This document shows, piece by piece, positions 56,877 to 64,000 of a stretch of 64,000 nt of DNA. The stretch is taken from NCBI RefSeq assembly GCF_017654505.1, contig NC_054558.1, forward strand, positions 12,891,278 through 12,955,277, in the 5' to 3' direction. The notes under the pieces are model-generated. The model saw only the letters and a list, made by a program, of their open reading frames with translations, made no database searches and was not told the origin of the DNA. Positions within the stretch are counted from its first letter, which is position 1; every line of letters starts with the position of its first letter. The DNA comes from Polyodon spathula. Its lineage: Eukaryota > Chordata > Actinopteri > Acipenseriformes > Polyodontidae. Both the position numbers and the translations under genes were made by a program.

Positions 56877-58431
56877 GACATCCAGGCAGCTATTACCCCA
56901 CCCCTATACCGTTCCACAGCTCCAATTCTGGCAACAATGCACCAACAACATCTGGGTGCACAAAACCATTTCCACCGGGTACACCCTTCAGTTCCGGTTA
57001 AAGCCTCCCCCCTTCAGGGGGGTGGCCGTAACTGCAGTGAAGGACTCGGTTCAGTCCTCAGCTCTGAATGTAGAGATACAGGCATTGCTCAGGAAGCATT
57101 CCATTCAACAAGTAGACCCTGCTCTGATCGACCAGGGGTTCTATTCCAAATACTTTCTAGTGCCCAAAAAGGACGGCGGGTTCCCCATGCTGGGGCTGAT
57201 GGCTGCCGCCTCACAAGCCCTTCCTTTGGGCTTATTACACCAGAGACCTCTACAGGCCTGGTTCAATGCCTTCGCGTTACATCCGTGGAGAGACAAACAC
57301 TGCAGGTTGATGGTATCCCAAACATACTGGGAAGCACTACGCTGGTGGAAAGTTCCATCAAACATCTGCCAGGGTGTTCGCTTGGGTCCCATTTTCTGGA
57401 GGGAAGTGGTGACAACCGATGTTTCCAACCAAGACTGGGGAGCAGTCTATAACGGCTCAGGACCCGTGGAGTGTGGTCAGGACCCTGGAGGTCAGCCCAC
57501 GTCAATGCTCTGGAACTCAGAGCAGTGGACCTCATCCTCCGACCTCGCCAGTGCTCCTAGACAAGCACGTGTTGGTGCGGTCGGACAACACCACGGTTAT
57601 GGCGTATATCAACCACCAGGGCGGCCTACGGTCCCCCTGTCTTCACCAAATGGTAACACGGCTGTTGCTATGGGCACAGCCACGTTTGCTCTCTCTACGC
57701 GCGGTTCATCTACTGGGCAGAGCCAATTACACAGCAACCTCCTATCCAGAGGAGGCCCTCTGGCAGGGGAATGGCGTCTCCACTCTTGGGTGGTAGAACG
57801 CATCTGGGAATGGTTCGGCATAGCACAAGTGGATCTCTTCTCTTCGCGAGAGACCACGCACTGCCCCCTATGGTTCTCGGTGAGGGACCCCGACAGCCCC
57901 CTAGGAGTCGACGCACTGGCTCATGAATGGCCCCCAGTACTCCTATATGCGTTTCCACCGATTCCGATGCTCCCCGCCCTCTTAGAGAAGGTCAGGGTAG
58001 AGCAAACGACAATGATTCTGATCGCTCCTCGGTGGCCTCAGAGAATTTGGTTTCCGAGTGTGGTGCAGTTACTGCACTGTCAACCACGGGAGCTTCCCCT
58101 GCGAGCAGACCTATTCTCCCAGGCCGAAGGACGGCTTTGGCACCCAAACCCCGAAGCTCATGCAGCTATGGGCTTGGCCCCTGAGCGGGAGCGCCTGTCA
58201 GCCTTAGGGCTTTCGACGGCGGTAATTTCGACCATCCAGAGTGCTAGGGTGCCCTCTACTAGGTCGCAGTATGCGTACAAGTGGCAGCTGTTCCAGGACT
58301 GGTGTCTGGCGGGGGGCCATGACCCAATCTCTTGTTCTATGGCAGTGATATTACAGTTTCTACAGAAACTGTTAGATGAAGGGAAGTTTCCCTCTACACT
58401 TAAAGTGTATTTAGCTGCCATACCAGCTTGA
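56877..58431 (+). pseudogene. DIRS copy 3 RT/RNase H relic, palm deleted
   Basis: The RT start is present: QGFYSKYFLVPKKDGGF (about 57130-57183). The sequence then jumps to MLGLMAAASQALPLGLLHQR, which belongs to the RT thumb, so the palm with both catalytic boxes is missing. RNase H motifs follow: VVTTDVSNQDWGAVYNGSG (57409 on), and in another frame VLVRSDNTTVMAYINHQGG (about 57569). From about 57770 the frame gives the recombinase N-terminal domain (VPSTRSQYAYKWQLFQDWC, about 58250) and STLKVYLAAIPA, stopping at 58431. Confidence 0.78.
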
Positions 58432-58432
58432 G

Positions 58433-59248
58433 ATGTATGAACTGACAGATTATCACCAGGTTGCCATTTTCTGGCATCTCAGTTCCTTGCGACCTCCAAG
58501 AACGACCAACTTACCGTCATGGAGCCTTGACGTGGTGCTAGAAGCCCTTACCAAGGCACCGTTCGAGCCTCTCTACACTGTGGATATGAAGCTCATTTCT
58601 ATAAAAACTGCGTTTTTGCTGTCAGTAGTATCTGCAAAACGCGCCAGTGAGTTACATGCACTGTCAGTGCATCCTTCATGTATCTGCTTTGTAGGAGACG
58701 GTTCTAAGATCTCAATGCGCCCAAATCTAGCCTTTTTACCAAAAGTTATATCTCAGTTCCACAGGAACCAGCTGGTCGAGTTGATGGCATTCCATCCTCC
58801 TCCCTTTTCCTCTCCAGAGGAACAACGGTTACACATGCTCTGCCCTGTGCGGGCATTGAGGTGTTATATTGACCGTACAATGACCGTGAGGCAAACAGAA
58901 CAGCTGTTCATATGCCATGGTTCTAAGACCTCGGGTCAGCCGTTGTCAAAACAACACCTTTCTCACTGGATAGTGGATGCTATTAAATTAGCCTATGAGT
59001 CTGCAGGCCTTCCACTGCCAGGGCAGTTGAAGGCGCATTCCACTAGGGGTATGGCAACATCCTGGGCCCTCTTTAGAGGGGTGCCAGTGTCTGATATTTG
59101 CGCGGCAGCCAGTTGGGCTACACCGCATACCTTTATGAGGTTTTACAGATTAAATGTGCTGGATTGCTCTGCTCCATTATTTGGAGCATCTGTACTACAC
59201 TCTATGGCACCTCAGGATGCCAACATAGTGTTTAATACCCCACCTTAG
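58433..59248 (+). CDS. DIRS copy 3 tyrosine recombinase catalytic domain (open frame)
   Basis: An uninterrupted 271-codon frame. Catalytic residues of the tyrosine-recombinase family are all visible: the first Arg in SAKRASELHAL (Arg codon 58640-58642), the His-x-x-Arg box in KAHSTRGMATS (about 59032), the following Trp/His in SWATPHTF, and the Tyr nucleophile in FMRFYRLNV. It would join the circular element DNA to the target. Its N-terminal SAM-like part is in a different frame just upstream (58200-58431), separated by a stop and frameshift, so the full protein is not encoded in one piece. It is the best-preserved coding part of any DIRS copy here. Confidence 0.8.
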   Translation: MYELTDYHQVAIFWHLSSLRPPRTTNLPSWSLDVVLEALTKAPFEPLYTVDMKLISIKTAFLLSVVSAKRASELHALSVHPSCICFVGDGSKISMRPNLAFLPKVISQFHRNQLVELMAFHPPPFSSPEEQRLHMLCPVRALRCYIDRTMTVRQTEQLFICHGSKTSGQPLSKQHLSHWIVDAIKLAYESAGLPLPGQLKAHSTRGMATSWALFRGVPVSDICAAASWATPHTFMRFYRLNVLDCSAPLFGASVLHSMAPQDANIVFNTPP

Positions 59249-59387
59249 GACAGGTGTCATTGCGAGCATAGACGCTCAGGCGCAGCTCCGCATATGCCTA
59301 GATGTATTGCCTACGCAGTTGCATTATGATGTAAGTCTGTCCTACTGCCGAGAATCCTCCCTTGCGACACCTTGGGTACACTGTTCC

Positions 59388-59470
59388 CATACCTTGATGG
59401 TTATTTTCGAATTGAAAGGGAACAATAGGTTGCGGATGCAACCCTGGTTCCATGAAAGAGAAAATAACCA
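59388..59470 (+). repeat. DIRS copy 3 internal complementary region
   Basis: The first half (59388-59424) is the reverse complement of the left terminus, ending GAAAGGGAAC. The second half (59425-59470) is the reverse complement of the right terminus, starting AATAGGTTGCGGATGCAACC. It serves as a template for joining the element ends during circularisation. Confidence 0.85.
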
Positions 59471-59505
59471 TAAAGCTGCGAGGTCGCTCCGGAAGCCTTC
59501 ACGGC

Positions 59506-59670
59506 CTGAAGAGCAAAAGAGGAAGAGTGTCTCCGCGCGCTGCGTATTGTAAGCTCCCAGGGGGGCGGGCTTACATGTCAGCTCACATGGAGGCCTATCG
59601 GCAGCTTTGCTATAAAGCTCAGCCAATCCTACTGCCTGACGGCAATATCCCATACCTTGATGGTTATTTT
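59506..59670 (-). repeat. DIRS copy 3 right inverted terminal repeat
   Basis: Ends CCATACCTTGATGGTTATTTT, complementary to the left repeat. Confidence 0.88.
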
Positions 59671-59997
59671 CTCTTTCAGGGAACCGGGGTTGCATCCGTA
59701 ACCTATCATTATTACATTCGCAGCGTGTTTAGGTCTCGTGACTTAAACGTGCATTATGATTGGGTTGCATTATGTTGTTGCCTGTGTGTTGCCAGCTAGT
59801 CAAACGCATGCTTGTTGCTCGTGTGTCTACTGCAAACTGCAAGGCAACACGCAGGCAGTAAATGTGTTCCTCTTGTTACCGTCAACAAGTCACCCGTGTG
59901 ACCAGGTCTTTTGGTTTCTTTTAGAGAAGATGGAAGGCATGGGAGTTTCAGATCACACAACATTGAGTTTATGACAAGTTTCTTTCGTGGCACAACA

Positions 59998-60011
59998 GTG
60001 TCACCTCCTGG
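59998..60011 (-). promoter_or_regulatory. CTCF-like motif downstream of V60 (weak)
   Basis: Minus-strand CCAGGAGGTGACAC, two mismatches from the CTCF core, same place as the better motif by V26. Confidence 0.25.
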
Positions 60012-60057
60012 TAAAATATATCAGTTTGTGAGCAGCTGCTTGTCTTTCAGTGGCAGG

Positions 60058-60096
60058 TAGTTTTTGTACAGTGCTGGACGGGTTTCTGTCACTGTG
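60058..60096 (-). other. V60 23-RSS
   Basis: Heptamer CACAGTG (60090-60096), 23-bp spacer, nonamer CAAAAACTA (60058-60066). Confidence 0.82.
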
Positions 60097-60712
60097 GGAC
60101 TCAGGGAACAGTAGTACACGGCTGAGTCTGTCACTTCAGTGTCTATCAGTTTCAGAAACACGTGTTTTTTGTCTTTATCAAGCTCTGCTGAGACTCGGTG
60201 ATCTTTCTCGTTAGCTTTAGATATAGCCCCCGTTTCAAAGCTCATCAGCAGGTACTCCAAAGCCTGTCCGGGATACTGGCGATACCATTGCAAATTCTGT
60301 ACAGCACCCCTGTAGCTGCACTGGAGGCTCACATTATCTCTTTGTTTAACATTTTCCACACCGGATAATGGAGTAATTGTGTTTCCAAAATCTCCTTCTG
60401 CAGATATAAAATAAAATAAAGAAAAACGTCTAAACTGTCATATTCAATGTAGGCGCATGTCAACACTACAGATCTACAGATTCATCTTGTTATTAAATAA
60501 ATGTACCTATTTTTTAAGATATGGCGCTGACACTTTTTAACAAGTTATTTTGGAGCTTGTTTACTATGTAAAGTCCATTAGTGTTGTAAAATGTAAGTCA
60601 CACAATTGAAATAAGAAAATTTAAAGTACCTTAATTTAATGTCTCATTGTCTATCTTGGTCAGCAGACTTACCTAATAGAAGTGTACAGAACAGTAAAGT
60701 GATGAGCGCCAT
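60097..60712 (-). CDS. V60: TCR alpha/delta-type V segment, apparently functional
   Basis: Leader 60673-60712 (MALITLLFCTLLL, donor GTAAG). V exon 60097-60397 after TATATCTGCAG. The exon reads VENVKQRDNVSLQCSYRGAV with the first Cys, NLQWYRQYPGQALEYLL with the Trp, FR3 KKHVFLKLIDTEVTDSAVYY and CSLSP. The second Cys is followed by Ser-Leu, not the usual Ala-Leu found in all other V genes here, so the germline CDR3 start differs. It is the intact duplicate of V26 (which has a stop at the Trp) and would provide a TCR variable domain after joining. The promoter has the TGATGTCA core (60802-60809) 90 bp upstream. Confidence 0.88.
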
Positions 60713-60801
60713 TCTCACCCGTGACAATACCAGAGGATCTGTGACAGCCCTCCCCATGCGCAAGGTTAGGAAGCACTCTGGATGGTGCTCTCAGCTGTGT
60801 A

Positions 60802-60809
60802 TGATGTCA
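60802..60809 (-). promoter_or_regulatory. V60 promoter decamer core
   Basis: TGATGTCA, the CRE-like core of the TCR V decamer, 90 bp upstream of the leader ATG; conserved with V26. Confidence 0.5.
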
Positions 60810-60849
60810 CACTGAAGGCGTGTCAAACAGTTTGAGGTCACACCAGTAG

Positions 60850-61876
60850 AGTGTGTGCAGGGATGTCTGGGAGAGACAGAAGCAAAAGCACGCGGATTAA
60901 TACCAGCAGCTGCTGATGTGTTTTTTTTTATTTATTTATTTATTTATTTATTTATTTTACACTGTTGTGAATTACTTTTGAAAAACAAGTGCATCAGAAA
61001 GACAGTCAGTTAAAGGGAGCTGCATACCAGAATGCACACGGTGATGCACAAACGATTACCTCACCATGTCATATGTCTATATCTGTATGTCTGGTTTGTT
61101 TGCAAACGACAGTCCTGATAACAATGCAAACAAGAAAAAATAAAATAAATCTCAAACAATCCAAGGACGACAGTATTTTTGTTAAAAAACACGGACTCTA
61201 TAAAATGCGCCTTACACGCGTTTATAGTAATCAAAATAAGTTATAGTAATTATAGGGTTTATGGTAATTAAAGTAATTTATATATAGGGCTGTAGTAGCC
61301 ACAGCAACTATTATTATTAATGGGTCACCTATACAAGGTGTTTTGCCTATTATTACTGATTAAAGAACGAGCCGATATGTCTGCTTCACTACTGAAAAAA
61401 CACTACAGACCGCAGCCCTATAAATAACAATAATAATTGCGATTATTAATTATGTGTTTGCATTATCAGAGCACTGCTTAAAATAAAGAGGAATCCATGT
61501 TATTCTACCGCCTTCAGTCTTCACGTTAATGTTATTCCGTGGAGTAGATAGAAGATAGAAGTTAATCGGCTCGTTTCAGATTTTATTAACAATAGAGTCG
61601 GTGGTGTTGTAGTCCGTAACGACAATAAAGATTTTGAAGAGCCCCGAGATATCAGCGGGACTTGAGTGTTAATGTACTCACACAATGAGGGGTGAAATGT
61701 GCTTTTGCTTGCGATAAGCAACGTGTAAAAGAGCCTGAACGAATATAACTATTATATGATTTTAACCGAGACTGGTGTTCGGGTGGCTAATAGCGGGCTA
61801 GGACCTTACTAGTAATATTATTAAAAGTGATTAAATTGGTCTCTTTATAAGTTTTAGTCCTGATACATGCAGGGAT

Positions 61877-61908
<32 letters not shown>

Positions 61909-62100
61909 TGTTTTTTTTTGTTTTGCAAAAAACAGTAGAGATTTTAGGGTTTCATCCGTTTTTAATTTATCTCCCCTTTTCTGTATAACTGGATTTGCTT
62001 TAAAGAACATTTTCAAATCGGGTAATTACTACTCATTTGTTCTTATGGTTTTTCCTCATCGTTTCTATTGAAAGCGCACTGAGGAAACGTGCGCCTTCAA
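60850..62100. other. V60-V62 spacer
   Basis: No gene is seen. Homologous to 27300-28200, with an extra stretch near 61140-61440 and (TTTA)n at about 60927-60958. Confidence 0.5.
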
Positions 62101-62131
62101 TAGAAAAGCAGGCTATGTGAAGTTAGCAGGA

Positions 62132-62170
62132 TGTTTTTGTATGAAGCTGTATGTAGATTCTCACACTGTG
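62132..62170 (-). other. V62 23-RSS
   Basis: Heptamer CACAGTG (62164-62170), 23-bp spacer, nonamer ACAAAAACA (62132-62140). Confidence 0.88.
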
Positions 62171-62608
62171 GGGTTCAGCGCACAGAGGAACACCGAAGAG
62201 TCTGAAAGCAGCACTCGGGTTATCTGCAGATCGAATGTCTTCTTGTTGTTATCATGCTTCGCTGAAATTCGATTTCTGAAGCGTGCTGGAACACTTGTAG
62301 CATCTATGTTTTCATAATATAGGATTTGGGGAGCTAGGTTGTGATTTTGAATGTACCAGAATAGAGATGGCTGCGTAGCGTCTTTATAAGAACAGGGTAT
62401 AGTGGTATTTCCTTCTTCTTTTACTGTTAGAACTGAAGACTGGTTCACTGACTGTCCCTGAGATGTTTCTAAATTAAAACACAAAAAACAGGGTACAATT
62501 AATAATACAAATACATGTTCATCAAGCAGTAAAAAATGTATCTGAATCAATCCTAATACCCGTTGAGACACAGAGAAGCAGGGCTGTGTATAGAACTCGG
62601 CGCATCAT
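62171..62608 (-). CDS. V62: TCR alpha/delta-type V segment, apparently functional
   Basis: Leader 62560-62608 (MMRRVLYTALLLCVSTG, donor GTATTA) and V exon 62171-62468 after TTTAATTTAG. It has the first Cys in IPCSYKDATQ, Trp in SLFWYIQNH, FR3 RFRNRISAKHDNNKKTFDLQ and SVFLCALNP. It is the duplicate of V28, about 97% identical by eye in the V exon, and both are open. The pair doubles one V specificity with small changes near CDR1 (TLPFLFW versus TQPSLFW). Confidence 0.88.
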
Positions 62609-62719
62609 TGCATTCTCCATGCTCCATTCGTGTCTCATAAACCCCTCTCTAATAACGGGTGCGAATGAAAGAGCTCGTTTATAAACCTGGGCTGTACCGT
62701 GCTGAAAGACACACCCCTT

Positions 62720-63147
62720 TCCAAGTTAGCCTATCAGCAGTTAACCTATTGCTTAACTATTTAGAGCTGACCATGCAAACATAATGTGCCTACCTTGTGT
62801 AGTTTGTACGGTTTGCCCGCCTTTGGCATACAGATTTATGTTGTATCTTTACTGTTTCATAACATGTGCTTATCACTGAGCGAACTTTAAGTCTGAGATG
62901 AGCAATGCGGGAAGTCAGTCGCGAGCCAGCTGTGGTGGTGAAATGTGGCAAGACGTGTACTAACCGTAAACATTGGATTGGTATAATCAGAACAATATAA
63001 AAACACTCTGCTGGAGAGTGGGTTTAAAATTAAGTTAGCCTTAATTAAGTAAGCATTTCCAATGCTTTGTATGTGTTTAAAATTAGTTGCTGGATTTTAA
63101 AAGTTTTTTTAAGCAACGGAAAAAAATATAAGATTACAGCTAAGGAC

Positions 63148-63178
<31 letters not shown>

Positions 63179-63820
63179 GGAATTAAAACATTTCTCTTCA
63201 GAAAGTCGAATGAAATCTTGTCCGTAATTTTACTTTAACATGTTGAATGACATGCCACTTTGTAGTTTTCCATATAGCCTACTTAACAAAAAAACTGACA
63301 AATTGAAAATGTGACATTTGGAAATCTAACAAGAAATTCTGAACTACTAATATGGCTTCAGGTAGACTTTTGTGATAACATTTTGAGTTTCTTTGATTAC
63401 GTAATGTTAAATAAAACTCTAAATTATGTTTATATATATATATAAAGTATGTGTCAATGCTCAAATTCTAGATGATGCAAATGAGAGCTGTGAGTCTCGC
63501 TGTGTACAAATCTATCTCTACACATGAGAGCTGTGAGTCCCGCTGTGTACACGCCTATCTCTACACATGAGAGTTGCATGACTGCGATGTTTGAACAAAT
63601 GCAGGCACCTCCTCTGCAATTAAAATAGAGATACTGGTATAACCTATCTTTGCACAGCACAGGATAAAGCAATTCGGTTAGTTCAGCTACGTATGAAGCT
63701 ATTGTTCAGAAGTGCATGACCTAGTTAGCCATGCATGCGTTCACTGGTGCAGAATTACATGAGAATGTGCTGAAAGGAATATACCTATGAATTGTTATTC
63801 ACACACAGTGCTGTATTACA
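62720..63820. other. V62-V63 spacer
   Basis: No gene is seen. Mostly homologous to 28850-30070. 62880-63260 is extra DNA not in arm A, including an A-run (about 63150-63174). Half of the mariner-type MITE remains near 63448-63480, and the 49-bp repeat array is at 63484-63590. Confidence 0.5.
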
Positions 63821-63834
63821 GTGCCACCTGGTGG
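63821..63834 (-). promoter_or_regulatory. CTCF-like motif at the V63 truncation point
   Basis: Minus-strand CCACCAGGTGGCAC, conserved with 30079-30092. Confidence 0.4.
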
Positions 63835-64000
63835 TCACAGCTGCAGAATGTATTTGACTCGCTCTCCCGGGTCCTGACGGTACCACTGCAGGTATATGTT
63901 GCTGGAAGCTGAATGGGTAAAATTGCAGTGAATTGTAATAGACTGGTCTTCTTGTGCATGCAAGGCAGCAGGCCATTGTGTAACAGAGTCTTGAGCTTCA
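63835..64000 (-). pseudogene. V63: 3'-truncated TCR V segment, runs off the window
   Basis: Duplicate of V30. The visible part reads QDSVTQWPAALHAQEDQSI, first Cys in IHCNFTHS, Trp in YLQWYRQDPGERVKYILQL, then TGA at the same place as V30. FR3 and the RSS are absent. The 5' part of the exon and the leader lie beyond 64000. Confidence 0.75.

Larger units (their letters stand above)
54171..59707 (+). mobile_element. DIRS copy 3: full-span element with ITRs and internal complementary region
   Basis: The insertion is defined exactly by comparison with the empty site in arm A (about 26150). The left end is GTTCCCTTTC (54171) and the right end CCGTAACCTAT (to about 59707). About 165-bp inverted terminal repeats (54187-54350 and 59506-59670) and an internal complementary region (59388-59470) that joins the complements of the two termini are the hallmarks of DIRS1-group retrotransposons. 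These replicate through a circular intermediate and integrate by tyrosine recombinase without a target duplication. Inside are gag, RT/RNase H and recombinase in one direction. Gag and RT are broken and the RT palm is deleted; the recombinase core is open. Confidence 0.92.
52336..64000. repeat. Segmental duplication arm B (split by DIRS copy 3)
   Basis: Matches arm A (24426-30299) on both sides of the DIRS insertion: 52336-54170 with 24426-26150, and 59708-64000 with 26150-30299. It continues past the right window edge. Confidence 0.85.

Overview
This window looks like part of a T-cell receptor alpha/delta-type V-gene array from a ray-finned fish. It carries at least twelve V exons or V relics, all on the minus strand. 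The better-preserved ones have a short leader exon, a small intron, a V exon with the Cys/Trp/Cys framework and a YYC/YFC-A-L end, then a 23-bp-spacer recombination signal (RSS). The rest is fish-type mobile DNA: DIRS tyrosine-recombinase elements, Tx1/L1-like LINEs with CCHC ORF1 proteins, a CR1/L2-like LINE, hAT and mariner-type non-autonomous elements, LTR remnants and long microsatellites. The CR1-like 3' tail and the mix of families suggest, without proving, a non-teleost lineage such as sturgeon, paddlefish or gar. I found no J, D or C segment, so the V genes presumably read leftwards towards J/C outside the window.

Layout. 1-13.4 kb: V-free and AT-rich, with a SINE, a 5'-truncated CR1-like LINE, two short exons coding ITIM-like cytoplasmic tails (9.76-10.26 kb) and a hAT-like element. 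13.4-17.2 kb: scrambled DIRS copy 1. 17.2-21 kb: a 29-bp minisatellite, an LTR and an endonuclease fragment. 21.2-24.3 kb: LINE A ending in (TC)n. 24.4-30.4 kb: duplication arm A with V26 (nonsense), V28 (intact) and V30 (truncated). 31-42.7 kb: V31, V33, V34, V37, V39 and V41, of which V34 is the only fully intact gene; LINE C abuts V37. 42.7-46.7 kb: DIRS copy 2. 46.7-52.3 kb: nearly full-length LINE B ending in (TC)n. 52.3-64 kb: duplication arm B, split by DIRS copy 3 (54.17-59.71 kb), with V60 and V62 intact and V63 running off the edge.

Two tandem duplications explain most of the V content: (24.4-30.3) with (52.3-64.0), and (33.0-36.0) with (39.2-42.7). The members have decayed differently: a Trp-to-stop change, loss of an RSS, loss of a leader, exon shuffling, and truncation at CTCF-like motifs. 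Several promoters share a TGAYRTCA decamer 75-90 bp upstream of the leader. Intact V candidates are V28, V34, V60 and V62.
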